Shown piece by piece: positions 1-18,377 of a DNA stretch of 64,000 bases. Source of the stretch: Brachybacterium epidermidis (lineage in GTDB: Bacteria > Actinomycetota > Actinomycetes > Actinomycetales > Dermabacteraceae). The notes beneath the pieces were generated by a model that did no database searches, had not been told where the DNA came from, and saw only the letters and a program-made list of their open reading frames with translations. Location of the stretch: the NCBI RefSeq assembly GCF_015209585.1, contig NZ_JADEYR010000001.1, forward strand, positions 62,001 through 126,000, given 5' to 3'. Each line of letters opens with the position of its first letter. Positions within the stretch are counted from its first letter, which is position 1. The position numbers and the translations under genes are program-made.

Positions 1-395
1 GTGCTCTGGGCTCCGAGACGACGTACGCCGTGGTGAAGAACACGCTGACCGAGATCGCCGCCCGCGAGGCCGGCATCGACGTCTTCGAGGGTCAGCTCAG
101 CGGCCCCACCGCCATCGCCTTCATCAAGGGTGAGCCGGTGGAGCCCGCCAAGGCTCTGCGTGACTTCGCCAAGGAGCACGAACAGCTCGTCATCAAGTCC
201 GGCTACTTCGAGGGCAACCTGCTCTCGGTGGCCGATGTGCAGCAGCTCGCGGACCTCGAGTCCCGCGAGGTCCTGCTGGCCAAGGCCGCCGGTGCCATGA
301 AGGCGTCGATGTCCAAGGCCGCCGCCGTGTTCAATGCGCCGCTGTCCAAGGCAGTGCGCACCGTGGACGCGCTGCGGGTCAAGCAGGAGGCCTGA
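1..395 (+). CDS. rplJ: 50S ribosomal protein L10 (5' end outside window)
   Basis: Only the last 130 codons are present. The reading frame is already open at base 3, so the gene begins before the window and the in-frame GTG at 30 is internal. The visible part has the L10 core (AVVKNTLTEIAAREAG) followed by the alpha-helical C-terminus that carries L12 dimers on the ribosomal stalk. It lies 177 nt upstream of rplL, the usual rplJ-rplL pair. In many bacteria L10 binds its own leader RNA to control the operon, but that leader is outside the window. Confidence 0.95.
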   Translation, partial: ALGSETTYAVVKNTLTEIAAREAGIDVFEGQLSGPTAIAFIKGEPVEPAKALRDFAKEHEQLVIKSGYFEGNLLSVADVQQLADLESREVLLAKAAGAMKASMSKAAAVFNAPLSKAVRTVDALRVKQEA

Positions 396-572
396 GCCCA
401 GGCTCAGCTCCCGCACCCGCCCAGCGCGATCGCGCTGGACCGTCGGCCGCCCGATGGGGCGAACCGGCCGCATGACCTGGCGCACCAGCGCCGCTGAAGT
501 ACCACGCACCCGCCCCACGCGGATGCACCGGAACCCAGGGACCAGGTCCCACCGACAGGAAGGAACGCCATC

Positions 573-962
573 ATGGCGAAGCTCAGCACCGACGAGCTCA
601 TCGAAGCTTTCAAGGAGATGTCCCTCATCGAGCTCTCTGAGTTCGTGAAGCAGTTCGAGGAGGTCTTCGACGTCACCGCCGCCGCCCCCGTGGCCGTCGC
701 CGCCGCTGGTGGCGCCGCCGCCGGTGGCGAGGCCGCCGCCGAGGAGGAGAAGGACGAGTTCGACGTCATTCTCGAGTCCGCCGGCTCGGCCAAGATCGCC
801 GTCATCAAGGAGGTGCGCGCCCTGACCTCCCTCGGCCTGAAGGAGGCCAAGGACCTCGTCGACGGTGCCCCCAAGCCCGTCCTCGAGGGCGTCAAGAAGG
901 AGGACGCCGAGGCCGCCAAGGAGAAGCTCGAGGGCGCCGGCGCCACCATCACCCTCAAGTGA
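573..962 (+). CDS. rplL: 50S ribosomal protein L7/L12
   Basis: 129 residues. An N-terminal dimerisation helix pair (about 1-35) is followed by a flexible Ala/Gly hinge (about 36-57) and the globular C-terminal domain (about 60-129). The C-terminal domain holds the conserved [19 protein letters not shown] helix that contacts EF-Tu and EF-G. The ATG is preceded by an AG-rich site (gacaggaagg). L7/L12 is the multicopy stalk protein that stimulates GTPase activity of translation factors. A strong hairpin follows the stop, so rplJL probably ends here. Confidence 0.98.
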   Translation: MAKLSTDELIEAFKEMSLIELSEFVKQFEEVFDVTAAAPVAVAAAGGAAAGGEAAAEEEKDEFDVILESAGSAKIAVIKEVRALTSLGLKEAKDLVDGAPKPVLEGVKKEDAEAAKEKLEGAGATITLK

Positions 963-1001
963 TCCGGTGCTCGCCCCGGCGAGCACGCGCATCACAGACG
1001 C

Positions 1002-1033
1002 AAGGGCCGTCCCGCAGCTGCGGGGCGGCCCTT
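1002..1033 (+). terminator. Hairpin terminator after rplL
   Basis: An 8-bp outer stem (aagggccg / cggccctt) continues inward through cccgcag / ctgcggg with one mismatch. There is no U tract, as is usual in GC-rich actinobacteria. A second perfect hairpin (gtgctcgc / gcgagcac, 967-986) lies between it and the rplL stop. Confidence 0.75.
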
Positions 1034-1090
1034 CCGCCGTTCCCGCCCAGTGGTAGCGTCCGTGATCGTTTCGTGACGCAGAGAAATGCG

Positions 1091-1186
1091 AAGAACGCCT
1101 CCGGAGTCGAGGCCTGGGGCATGGCCGCTGCCGCGCTGACCCTGCTGGGCGGCGGTGCCCTGATGGTGGGGCTGCGCAGGCGCTGA
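1091..1186 (+). pseudogene. Remnant of a sortase-anchored (LPXTG-type) surface protein, 3' end only
   Basis: The frame ending at 1186 reads about 18 hydrophobic residues (MAAAALTLLGGGALMVG) followed by LRRR and a stop. This is the exact shape of a cell-wall sorting signal: membrane segment plus Arg tail. Just upstream, where LPxTG-VE would be expected, the sequence reads KNASGVEAWG, so Leu-Pro is lost and Gly is kept. No plausible N-terminal coding region fits between rplL and this piece. A perfect-arm hairpin sits 21 nt after the stop, as for a real gene end. I infer a decayed gene; chance cannot be excluded for such a short stretch. Confidence 0.45.
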
Positions 1187-1207
1187 TCCGCACAGCACGG
1201 GGCGATG

Positions 1208-1245
1208 CCGAGGGCTCCTCTGGATCCGTCCGGAGGGGCCCTCGG
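1208..1245 (+). terminator. Hairpin after the sorting-signal remnant
   Basis: Arms ccgaggg / ccctcgg with further pairing inward (ctcctc / ggaggg). It lies 21 nt downstream of the stop of the 3' gene remnant and upstream of the rpoB promoter region. Confidence 0.6.
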
Positions 1246-1680
1246 TGCGGGTCGGGCGCGGGGGTTGGCCGCCATGTGCTCTGGCCTTCACCACCGACAC
1301 GCGGCCCGCTGCTTGACTCGCGGGCGAATAGTCAGCATCCTGTGTGACGTACGAAGCTGTTCCTGCCGCCCACGGCACCGGAGCCCCTCCCGTCACCGCA
1401 CGGGAACGCGTGCGCACCGGCAGCCACGTCGAGAAAGACGGGCAGGAGGCCTCGCCTTTCCGCGCCAGGCATATGGCGGCCGACGCGGATGGACCCGTCG
1501 CGAAGCGACCCTTGTGTCCATCCGCGACTCTGTGTATGCTCGGATTTTGCGCTGTGCCTCGCCCCGTTCTGTCATCACGGCTCTGTCATCTCGGCATCAC
1601 GCCGGCCATCGGCAAGTCTCTTCACCTCACGGGGTGTTCGCCGCGCCTGGGATTCCGTCATCGGCCTGGAAGGACCCCCC
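1246..1680 (+). promoter_or_regulatory. rpoB upstream region with two candidate promoters
   Basis: No gene is visible in these 435 nt. The best sigma70-type promoter is TTGTGT (1512-1517), a 17-nt spacer, then TATGCT (1535-1540), giving an rpoB leader of about 135 nt. A weaker candidate is TTGACT (1313-1318), 17 nt, CATCCT (1336-1341). Together with the terminators behind rplL this suggests that rpoBC is transcribed from its own promoter. Confidence 0.55.
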
Positions 1681-5169
<3,489 letters not shown>

Positions 5170-5269
5170 GAGACAGGGCCCGACGGTCCACGCCCCGCGT
5201 GGCCGCCGGCCCGCCCCTCGACCCTGATCACTCAGACCGCCTGACTTACGATTCGAGAGAAGGACACCT

Positions 5270-9154
<3,885 letters not shown>

Positions 9155-9197
9155 CCCGCTGAGATCCCCCTCCGCCTCCACCGGTCACTGCCGGTAA

Positions 9198-10853
<1,656 letters not shown>

Positions 10854-10871
10854 TCCACTCCGCTTCATCCT

Positions 10872-10912
10872 CCTCGGCCGCAGGCCGGCTCGCGCCGGTG
10901 CTGCGGCCGAGG
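10872..10912 (+). terminator. rpf terminator
   Basis: Perfect 11-bp stem (cctcggccgca / tgcggccgagg) beginning 19 nt after the rpf stop, with an inner GC-rich loop that can also pair (gccggc / gccggt). Confidence 0.8.
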
Positions 10913-10976
10913 TGCGTCGTGGAGCAGCCCTGCTGGTCCCGCCCGGTGTGATGTGCGTCGGAGCTTCCTCATCCCT

Positions 10977-11006
10977 TTGACCCTGCCCGCCGGGCCTCCG
11001 TAGACT
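10977..11006 (+). promoter_or_regulatory. str operon promoter
   Basis: TTGACC (10977-10982), an 18-nt spacer, TAGACT (11001-11006). This is a near-consensus housekeeping promoter. It lies about 335 nt before rpsL and just after the rpf terminator, so it most likely drives rpsL-rpsG-fusA(-tuf). Confidence 0.7.
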
Positions 11007-11340
11007 GTCAGAGCGTCCGGAGTGCCCTCTGGTCGTGAGCTGGGACGAACCCGCCGCCCCTCCGGGGAGCAGCGAGGGGGGTCCCCCGCGAGGAGCGGAT
11101 CCTGGCGGTGTGCCCGAAATCGGTGCGGCGGCCATGCCCGGTCCCGCAGCGCGGGCATCGATCACGGTCCTCCGACGACCGGCCGGTCCCATACCGGTCG
11201 GGCGGGTCGGTCCGCCACCGCTTCCCGGGCATGGGGGCGGCGAACCGGGTCGCCGTCCGCTGCGGCGCCACGCAGGCAGCGGTCGAAGATGTCGATCCTC
11301 CGGAGTCAACAGTTCCGGTGGCCGAACAGGCAGAGAATCT
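11007..11340 (+). promoter_or_regulatory. Long structured leader of rpsL
   Basis: About 330 nt between the promoter and the rpsL GTG with no convincing gene. Clear hairpins are 11135-11159 (atgcccg / cgggcat) and 11176-11200 (cgaccgg / ccggtcg). The length and structure suggest leader-level control, but no known motif is recognised. Confidence 0.45.
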
Positions 11341-11715
11341 GTGCCAACTATTCAGCAGCTGGTGCGCAAGGGACGGAAGGACAAGTCCTCCGCCTCGAAG
11401 ACGCCGGCGCTCAAGGGCTCGCCCCAGCGCCGCGGTGTCTGCACGCGCGTCTACACCACCACCCCGAAGAAGCCGAACTCGGCCCTGCGGAAGATCGCGC
11501 GTGTGCGTCTGTCCACCGGCATCGAGGTCACCGCATACATCCCGGGTGTGGGCCACAACCTCCAGGAGCACTCGATCGTGCTGGTCCGCGGCGGCCGTGT
11601 GAAGGACCTGCCCGGCGTGCGCTACAAGATCGTGCGCGGCTCCCTCGACACCCAGGGTGTCAAGGGTCGCCAGCAGGCCCGTTCCCGCTACGGCGCGAAG
11701 AAGGAGAAGAAGTAA
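11341..11715 (+). CDS. rpsL: 30S ribosomal protein S12
   Basis: 124 residues from GTG ([12 protein letters not shown]), the universal S12 N-terminus; the frame is open further upstream but that part is leader. The decoding-centre loops [11 protein letters not shown] and [10 protein letters not shown] are intact, so the usual streptomycin-resistance positions are wild type. S12 sits at the A-site and controls decoding accuracy. The TAA stop overlaps the rpsG ATG by one base, indicating translational coupling. Confidence 0.98.
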   Translation: MPTIQQLVRKGRKDKSSASKTPALKGSPQRRGVCTRVYTTTPKKPNSALRKIARVRLSTGIEVTAYIPGVGHNLQEHSIVLVRGGRVKDLPGVRYKIVRGSLDTQGVKGRQQARSRYGAKKEKK

Positions 11716-12185
11716 TGCCTCGTAAGGGAGCAGCTCCCAAGCGCCAGCTCGTCGTGGACCCCGTCTACGACTCGCCGCTGGTCACCCAGCTCATCAACAA
11801 GATCCTCCTGGACGGCAAGAAGACCGTCGCCGAGAGCATCGTCTACGGCGCTCTCGAGGGCTGCCGTGAGAAGAACGGCCAGGACCCGGTGGTCACCCTG
11901 AAGGCTGCGCTGGACAACATCCGTCCCAGCCTCGAGGTGCGCTCCCGCCGCGTCGGCGGTGCCACCTACCAGGTGCCGATCGAGGTCAAGCCCGGCCGCT
12001 CGACCACCCTCGCTCTGCGCTGGCTGGTCGGCTACTCCCGCGCCCGTCGCGAGAACAGCATGACCGAACGCCTCATGAACGAGATCCTCGATGCCTCCAA
12101 CGGTCTCGGTGCGTCCGTGAAGCGCCGCGAGGACACCCACAAGATGGCCGAGTCCAACCGCGCCTTCGCCCACTACCGCTGGTGA
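11715..12185 (+). CDS. rpsG: 30S ribosomal protein S7
   Basis: 156 residues, the usual length. It begins [11 protein letters not shown] and has the conserved core [16 protein letters not shown], ending [16 protein letters not shown]7 nucleates assembly of the 30S head by binding the 3' major domain of 16S rRNA. In enterobacteria it represses its own operon by binding the S12-S7 junction; here the cistrons overlap directly, so that form of control has no intercistronic space. Confidence 0.98.
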   Translation: MPRKGAAPKRQLVVDPVYDSPLVTQLINKILLDGKKTVAESIVYGALEGCREKNGQDPVVTLKAALDNIRPSLEVRSRRVGGATYQVPIEVKPGRSTTLALRWLVGYSRARRENSMTERLMNEILDASNGLGASVKRREDTHKMAESNRAFAHYRW

Positions 12186-12281
12186 GGCCGTCGGGGCCCG
12201 CCCACTCGGCGGGCCCCGACTCCCCTCACCGGCTTCCCGGATCTGTCGACCAGACCCAGTTCTCCAGAAAGGCACAAGCCA

Positions 12282-14429
12282 GTGGCACTTGAAGTGCTCA
12301 GTGACCTCACGAAGGTCCGCAACATCGGCATCATGGCGCACATCGACGCCGGCAAGACGACTACCACCGAGCGGATCCTGTTCTACACCGGTGTCAACTA
12401 CAAGATGGGCGAGACGCACGACGGTGCGGGCACCATGGACTGGATGGAGCAGGAGAAGGAGCGCGGCATCACCATCACCTCCGCCGCGACCACCTGCTAC
12501 TGGCACGGCAGCCAGATCAACATCATCGACACGCCCGGCCACGTGGACTTCACCGTCGAGGTGGAGCGCTCGCTGCGCGTGCTCGACGGTGCCGTCGCGG
12601 TGTTCGACGGCAAGGAGGGCGTGGAGCCCCAGTCCGAGACGGTGTGGCGTCAGGCCGACAAGTACGACGTCCCGCGCATCTGCTTCGTCAACAAGATGGA
12701 CAAGCTCGGTGCGGACTTCTTCTTCACCGTCGGCACCATCGTGGATCGCCTCAAGGCGAAGCCGCTGGTGATGCAGGTCCCGATCGGCGCGGAGCACGAC
12801 TTCCGCGGTGTGGTCGATCTCGTCGAGATGAAGGCCTACGAGTGGCCCGAGACCCTCGAGGAGGACCTGCCCGCCATCAGCGCCAAGAAGGGCGATCCGG
12901 CCCTGGGCCAGTGGCAGCGTGAGATCCCGATCCCGGCCGAGCTGCAGGACAAGGTCGACGAGTACCGCGCCAAGCTGGTCGAGGACGTCGCCGAGAGCTC
13001 CGAGGAGCTCATGGAGGCCTACCTCGAGGAGGGCGACCTCTCCGTCGAGCAGCTGAAGGCAGGCATCCGTCAGCTCACCGTGAGCTCTGAGGCGTACCCC
13101 GTCTTCTGCGGCTCCGCCTTCAAGAACAAGGGCGTCCAGCCCGTGCTCGACGGCGTGATCGACTACCTGCCCTCGCCCCTGGACGTGCCTGCGATGGTGG
13201 GCCACGACGTCAAGGACGAGGAGAAGGAGCTCTCCCGCAAGCCCGATTGGAACGAGCCGTTCTCAGCGCTCGCCTTCAAGGTGGCCTCGCATCCGTTCTT
13301 CGGTGCGCTCACCTACGTGCGCGTCTACTCCGGCCAGGTCAAGCAGGGCGATCAGATCCTCAACGCGACCACCGGCAAGAAGGAGCGCGTCGGCAAGCTG
13401 TTCCAGATGCACTCCAACAAGGAGAACCCGGTGGAGGAGGCCTTCGCGGGCCACATCTACGCGTTCATCGGCCTGAAGGACACCACCACGGGTGACACCC
13501 TGTGCGATCCCTCCGCGCCGATCCAGCTGGAGTCCATGAGCTTCCCGGAGCCGGTCATCTCGGTGGCCATCGAGCCCAAGACCAAGGGCGACCAGGAGAA
13601 GCTCGGCGTCGCGATCCAGAAGCTCGCCAAGGAGGATCCCACCTTCCAGGTCGAGCTGGACGAGGAGACCGGCCAGACCGTCATCAAGGGCATGGGCGAG
13701 CTGCACCTCGACATCCTCGTGGACCGCATGCGCCGCGAGTTCAAGGTCGAGGCGAACATCGGCAAGCCGCAGGTCGCCTACCGCGAGACCATCAAGCGCA
13801 CCGTCGACAAGTTCGACTACACGCACAAGAAGCAGACCGGTGGCTCCGGCCAGTTCGGCAAGGTGCAGATCACCTACGCCCCGCTGACCGAGGCCGAGGA
13901 GGGCGTGTTCTACGAGTTCGAGAACCTCGTCACCGGCGGTCGCATCCCGCGCGAGTACATCCCGAGCATCGACGCCGGCATCCAGGACGCCCTGCAGTCG
14001 GGCATCCTCGCCGGCTACCCGGTGGTCAACGTCAAGGCCTCGCTGATCGACGGCGCCTACCACGACGTGGACTCCTCGGAGATGGCCTTCAAGATCGCCG
14101 GCTCCATGGCGACCAAGGAGGCCCTGCGCAAGGCCCAGCCCGTGCTCCTGGAGCCCCTCATGGACGTCGAGGTGCGCACCCCCGAGGAGTACATGGGAGA
14201 TGTCATCGGCGATCTGAACTCCCGTCGAGGTCAGATCCAGTCGATGGAGGATGCGAGCGGGGTCAAGATCGTCCGCGCTCTCGTCCCGCTGTCGGAGATG
14301 TTCGGGTACGTCGGCGACCTGCGGTCCAAGACCCAGGGCCGTGCGATGTACACGATGCAGTTCCACAGCTACGCGGAGGTCCCCTCCAGCATTTCGGAAG
14401 AGATCATCGCGAAGACCCGGGGCGAGTGA
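12282..14429 (+). CDS. fusA: Elongation factor G
   Basis: 715 residues from GTG. The GTPase motifs are complete: G1 [14 protein letters not shown]2 around [13 protein letters not shown]3 DTPGHVDF, G4 NKMD. Domains II-V follow, including VAYRETI and the domain IV/V segment [24 protein letters not shown] moves tRNAs and mRNA after peptide transfer and, with RRF, recycles ribosomes. It lies 96 nt after rpsG and 128 nt before tuf in the conserved str order. Confidence 0.98.
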   Translation: MALEVLSDLTKVRNIGIMAHIDAGKTTTTERILFYTGVNYKMGETHDGAGTMDWMEQEKERGITITSAATTCYWHGSQINIIDTPGHVDFTVEVERSLRVLDGAVAVFDGKEGVEPQSETVWRQADKYDVPRICFVNKMDKLGADFFFTVGTIVDRLKAKPLVMQVPIGAEHDFRGVVDLVEMKAYEWPETLEEDLPAISAKKGDPALGQWQREIPIPAELQDKVDEYRAKLVEDVAESSEELMEAYLEEGDLSVEQLKAGIRQLTVSSEAYPVFCGSAFKNKGVQPVLDGVIDYLPSPLDVPAMVGHDVKDEEKELSRKPDWNEPFSALAFKVASHPFFGALTYVRVYSGQVKQGDQILNATTGKKERVGKLFQMHSNKENPVEEAFAGHIYAFIGLKDTTTGDTLCDPSAPIQLESMSFPEPVISVAIEPKTKGDQEKLGVAIQKLAKEDPTFQVELDEETGQTVIKGMGELHLDILVDRMRREFKVEANIGKPQVAYRETIKRTVDKFDYTHKKQTGGSGQFGKVQITYAPLTEAEEGVFYEFENLVTGGRIPREYIPSIDAGIQDALQSGILAGYPVVNVKASLIDGAYHDVDSSEMAFKIAGSMATKEALRKAQPVLLEPLMDVEVRTPEEYMGDVIGDLNSRRGQIQSMEDASGVKIVRALVPLSEMFGYVGDLRSKTQGRAMYTMQFHSYAEVPSSISEEIIAKTRGE

Positions 14430-14557
14430 GGGAGCCGGGGGAGCGGGTAGGATCTTTCTCCTGCTCCCCTCCTCTCCGTCGGAGCCTGCCACCGGGGCAG
14501 GAATCCGATCCCGATCCAGAAGTACCCAGAGATAAGAAGTCCTAGGAGGACACCACC

Positions 14558-15745
14558 ATGGCGAAGGCCAAGTTCGAGCGGACCAAGCCGCACGTCAACA
14601 TCGGCACCATCGGTCACGTCGACCACGGCAAGACCACCCTGAGTGCCGCCATCTCGAAGGTCCTGTACGACAAGTTCCCGGACCTGAACGAGAAGCGCGA
14701 CTTCGACACGATCGACAACGCGCCCGAGGAGAAGCAGCGCGGCATCACGATCAACGTGTCGCACATCGAGTACCAGACCGAGAAGCGTCACTACGCTCAC
14801 GTCGACGCCCCCGGCCACGCCGACTACGTGAAGAACATGATCACCGGCGCTGCTCAGATGGACGGCGCGATCCTCGTGGTCGCCGCCACCGACGGCCCGA
14901 TGGCCCAGACCCGCGAGCACGTGCTGCTCGCCAAGCAGGTCGGCGTCCCCTACCTGCTCGCCGCGCTGAACAAGGCCGACATGGTCGACGACGAGGAGAT
15001 CCTCGAGCTCGTCGAGATGGAGGTCCGCGAGATGCTGGGCGGCCAGGGCTTCGACGAGGACGCTCCCGTCATCAAGGTGTCCGCGCTGAAGGCTCTCGAG
15101 GGCGACGAGAAGTGGGTCAAGTCCATCGAGGAGCTCATGGACGCCGTCGACGAGTCCATCCCGGACCCGGTCCGCGACCTCGACCAGCCCTTCCTCATGC
15201 CCATCGAGGACGTCTTCACCATCCAGGGCCGCGGCACCGTGGTCACCGGCAAGGTGGACCGTGGAAAGCTCGGCATCAACTCGGAGGTCGAGATCGTCGG
15301 CATCCGTCCGGCGCAGAAGACCACCGTCACCGGTATCGAGATGTTCCACAAGCAGATGGACGAGGCGTGGGCCGGCGAGAACTGCGGCCTGCTGCTGCGT
15401 GGCACCAAGCGTGAGGACGTCGAGCGCGGCCAGGTCGTTGTGAAGCCGGGTTCGATCACCCCCCACACCAACTTCGAGGCGCAGGTCTACATCCTGTCCA
15501 AGGACGAGGGCGGCCGTCACAACCCGTTCTACTCGAACTACCGCCCGCAGTTCTACTTCCGCACCACCGACGTCACCGGTGTCATCACCCTCCCCGAGGG
15601 CACTGACATGGTGATGCCCGGCGACAACACCGAGATGTCGGTCGAGCTGATCCAGCCGATCGCCATGGAGGAGGGCCTCGGCTTCGCCATCCGTGAGGGT
15701 GGCCGCACCGTGGGCTCCGGCCGCGTCACCAAGATCACCAAGTGA
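14558..15745 (+). CDS. tuf: Elongation factor Tu
   Basis: 395 residues from ATG, with a strong ribosome site (aggagg, 14544-14549) 8 nt upstream. G motifs: [36 protein letters not shown]. Domains II and III are complete to the typical end [12 protein letters not shown]-Tu delivers aminoacyl-tRNA to the ribosome. Only one tuf copy is seen here. A perfect hairpin ends the operon. The 128-nt gap before tuf contains TAGGAT (14448-14453), a possible internal -10. Confidence 0.98.
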   Translation: MAKAKFERTKPHVNIGTIGHVDHGKTTLSAAISKVLYDKFPDLNEKRDFDTIDNAPEEKQRGITINVSHIEYQTEKRHYAHVDAPGHADYVKNMITGAAQMDGAILVVAATDGPMAQTREHVLLAKQVGVPYLLAALNKADMVDDEEILELVEMEVREMLGGQGFDEDAPVIKVSALKALEGDEKWVKSIEELMDAVDESIPDPVRDLDQPFLMPIEDVFTIQGRGTVVTGKVDRGKLGINSEVEIVGIRPAQKTTVTGIEMFHKQMDEAWAGENCGLLLRGTKREDVERGQVVVKPGSITPHTNFEAQVYILSKDEGGRHNPFYSNYRPQFYFRTTDVTGVITLPEGTDMVMPGDNTEMSVELIQPIAMEEGLGFAIREGGRTVGSGRVTKITK

Positions 15746-15799
15746 TCGCTGCGGGGCGCGCCCCGCATCCGTGATGCGTCCAGCGGACGCTGCATGAGG

Positions 15800-15830
15800 A
15801 AGGCCCCGGACCGATACGGTCCGGGGCCTT
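15800..15830 (+). terminator. str operon terminator after tuf
   Basis: Perfect 13-14 bp stem (aaggccccggaccg / cggtccggggcctt) with a tiny loop, 54 nt after the tuf stop. It also lies just beyond the 3' end of the convergent gene at 15861, so it may serve both directions. Confidence 0.85.
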
Positions 15831-15860
15831 GCCGCATGCTCGGGGGCGGCAGCGGGGAGC

Positions 15861-16697
15861 TCAGCGCTCCGGCTGTCCGGGGGTCTTGTCCTCGGGGTGC
15901 ACCGGCACGACCGGATCCTGCGGGGCGGGCTGTCCGAAGCTGCGGCGATTCGTGGGCCTGCTGCGCTCGGACCCAGGGTCGGCGGGTGCGTCCGCCGCGG
16001 GCTGCCCGTAGCGCCCCTGCGCGTGTCGGCCCCGGTCGCTGCCGGGCTGCGCCTGCGTGTGCCCCCAGCCGTCAGCGGACGGCCCGCCCTGGTGCAGCGC
16101 GTCCTGGTGCAGCACGTCCTGGTGGGACTGGCCCTGGTGGGACTGGCCCTCGGGGGGCTGGCCGGGCAGCTCCGCGTGGGGGAGAGGGGCTGCGCTCTGT
16201 CGGGGGAAGGGCTGGGCGGCCCCCTCCTCCACCAGCAGGCGGCGCGCCTCATCAGCGTGGCGGTGCTCCACCAGCAGCTCGTACTGCATGGGAATGGTGG
16301 AGGTCATCGAGGTGAAGTCGCGCTTCCCTCCGCTGGCGGCGTAGCCGATGACGGACCAGATGGTGAAGAACACGATGCCGATCAGCACCGAGGAGATCAC
16401 CGTGACCTGCGGCTGGGGCGCGAACAGTGCGAACAGGATGCCGATGAACAGGCCCATCCACGCGCCGCTGAGGATGCCTCCCAGGATCACCCGTCCCCAG
16501 GTCTGTCGGCCCGTGACGCGCTCCATCAGCTTGAGGTCGGTGCCCACGATCAGGGTGTGCTGGACGGGGAACTGCTTGTCGGCCAGGGTGTCCACGACGG
16601 CCTGGACTTCGGCATAGGTGGCGTAGGTGCCCAGGGACCGCGGGTACTCGAGGCGGAACAGCTGTGAGTTCAGTGGGGAGTTCTTCGGCTGTGTCAT
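15861..16697 (-). CDS. GSP17M-like membrane protein with a Gln/His-rich repeat tail
   Basis: 278 residues. The N-terminal 60 residues resemble the general-stress-protein 17M type domain ([18 protein letters not shown] then [16 protein letters not shown]), which in other actinobacteria is followed, as here, by two membrane segments (about 67-92 and 97-118). After about residue 145 comes a low-complexity cytosolic or external tail with tandem pentapeptide-like units ([15 protein letters not shown], about residues 185-200) and many Pro, Gln and Arg. Function is unknown; stress-related by family name only. It is convergent with tuf and divergent from the Ngc-type transporter. Confidence 0.75.
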   Translation of the reverse strand: MTQPKNSPLNSQLFRLEYPRSLGTYATYAEVQAVVDTLADKQFPVQHTLIVGTDLKLMERVTGRQTWGRVILGGILSGAWMGLFIGILFALFAPQPQVTVISSVLIGIVFFTIWSVIGYAASGGKRDFTSMTSTIPMQYELLVEHRHADEARRLLVEEGAAQPFPRQSAAPLPHAELPGQPPEGQSHQGQSHQDVLHQDALHQGGPSADGWGHTQAQPGSDRGRHAQGRYGQPAADAPADPGSERSRPTNRRSFGQPAPQDPVVPVHPEDKTPGQPER

Positions 16698-16928
16698 GGC
16701 GACAGGCTAGACCGGCCACCTGCTCGCAGCTGTGGAGCAGGCTGGGAGCGCGTGCGGTCCGCGCCGGAGGGAGTTACGAAGTCGTGATCGTTCGGCGGCG
16801 CATTCATGCAACATCGCGCAGTGCGGGCGTTACCCTGGGCGTAGGCGGCGCGACGGCGAGCAGCTGGTGCTCACCGTGTGTCCGGCGCCGACAGCGCATC
16901 GCGCATTTCAAAGACGAAAGAAGGACTC

Positions 16929-18377
16929 ATGGACGAGCAGACCACTTCGATGACGCCGCTGGAGCGTCTCGGTGCATCCCGCCGCAGCTTCCTCGCCCTT
17001 GCCGGTGCCGGTGCCTCGGCGGCAACCCTGGCAGCCTGCGCCGGAGGCGGCGGTGGCGGCGGTGACGACGAGTCGGATGGCGGAGGTTCCCTCGCCGGCG
17101 AGAACGCCTCCGAGGACAACCCGCTGGGTGTGGACGCCGCCGCGCCCGTCGAGGCCGTGATCTTTGATGGCGGCTACGGCATTGCCTATGCCGAGTCCGC
17201 CGGTGAGCAGTACAAGGAGATGTACCCCGACGCCGACGTCGAGGTCGCGGGCACGGTCAACATCCAGCCGGACCTGCAGCCCCGCTTCGCCGGTGGCAAC
17301 CCGCCGGACGTGTTCGACAACTCCGGTGCTCAGAAGCTCGCGATCGACGGCCTGGTCCAGCAGCTGCAGGACCTGGGCGACCTGCTCGCCGCCCCGATGG
17401 TGGACGGCGAGGGCACGGTGGAGGAGAACCTCCTTCCCGGCGTCACCTCGCCCGGCATGTTCAGCGGCAAGTTCCTGGGCATGAACTACGTGTATACGGT
17501 GTTCGCACTGTGGTACTCCGCCAAGGAGTTCGAGGAGAAGGGCTGGTCCGTCCCGCAGACCTGGGAGGAGCTCATGGCCCTCGGCGAGACCGTCAAGGGT
17601 GAGGGGCGCTACCTGTTCTCCTACGGCGGCCAGAACGCCTCGAACTACTATCAGGAGATGGCCCTGTCGATGGCCGCCAAGTTCGGTGGTCCCGAGGTCC
17701 TCAAGAAGATCGACAAGCTCGAGGAGGGCGCGTTCGAGCAGGACGCCATCGTCCAGGCGTACGACGCCATGGCCGAGGCGGTGGCGGCCGGCTACTTCGA
17801 GCCGGGCGGCGAGGGCATCAAGCACACCGACGCCCAGACCAGCTGGGTGCAGGGCAAGTCCGTGTTCTACCCCTCCGGCTCCTGGATCGAGAACGAGCAG
17901 GCCGACGTCACCCCCGAGGGTTACGCCATGACCGGCGCCCCGGTGCCGTCCCTGGACGGCAGCTCGATGCCGCATGAGGCGTTCCACGGCACCGCGGCGG
18001 AGCAGTACTTCGTTCCCTCCGGTGGCAACAACCCCAACGGCGGTGCCGAGTTCCTGCGCATCATGCTCTCCAAGGAGCAGGGCGCGAAGTTCGCCGAGCT
18101 CACCAAGGCGCCCTCCGTGGTCAAGGACACCGTGCCCGAGGACGGCTTCGGCTCCACCGCGCTGGCCTCGGTCAACAAAATGATCTCCGATGCCGGCGAC
18201 AACACCTTCACCTACAACTTCTCGGACTGGTACGGACTGGGGTCGGACTCCATCACCAGCTGGACCAGCTTCCTGAAGGGTGACATCGACGCTGCGACCC
18301 TGCGCCAGCAGGAGCAGGCCATGATCGACCGGGTGCGCGAGGACGACGCCGTGACCAAGTTCGAGGTCGATTCGTGA
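16929..18377 (+). CDS. ngcE: NgcE-type N-acetylglucosamine/diacetylchitobiose-binding lipoprotein
   Basis: 482 residues from ATG 16929, which follows a good ribosome site (aagaagga); an earlier GTG/ATG frame extension lacks one. The signal is Tat plus lipoprotein: RR at 18-19 (ASRRSFLALAG) and lipobox LAAC with Cys37, then a Gly/Asp-rich tether. The mature part matches the NgcE solute-binding family by motifs (NPLGV, AVIFDGGYG, PDLQPRFAGGNPPDVFDNSGA, NYVYTVFALWYS). It would present GlcNAc or chitobiose to the two permeases downstream. Its stop overlaps the next start (GTGA). No ATPase gene is in the operon, so a shared MsiK-type ATPase is expected elsewhere. Confidence 0.88.
   Translation: MDEQTTSMTPLERLGASRRSFLALAGAGASAATLAACAGGGGGGGDDESDGGGSLAGENASEDNPLGVDAAAPVEAVIFDGGYGIAYAESAGEQYKEMYPDADVEVAGTVNIQPDLQPRFAGGNPPDVFDNSGAQKLAIDGLVQQLQDLGDLLAAPMVDGEGTVEENLLPGVTSPGMFSGKFLGMNYVYTVFALWYSAKEFEEKGWSVPQTWEELMALGETVKGEGRYLFSYGGQNASNYYQEMALSMAAKFGGPEVLKKIDKLEEGAFEQDAIVQAYDAMAEAVAAGYFEPGGEGIKHTDAQTSWVQGKSVFYPSGSWIENEQADVTPEGYAMTGAPVPSLDGSSMPHEAFHGTAAEQYFVPSGGNNPNGGAEFLRIMLSKEQGAKFAELTKAPSVVKDTVPEDGFGSTALASVNKMISDAGDNTFTYNFSDWYGLGSDSITSWTSFLKGDIDAATLRQQEQAMIDRVREDDAVTKFEVDS

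Noticed and set aside
16698-16928. Operator for a GlcNAc regulator (DasR or ROK type) before the Ngc-type operon
   Set aside because: No 16-bp DasR-like palindrome or other convincing dyad was found in the 231-nt gap.
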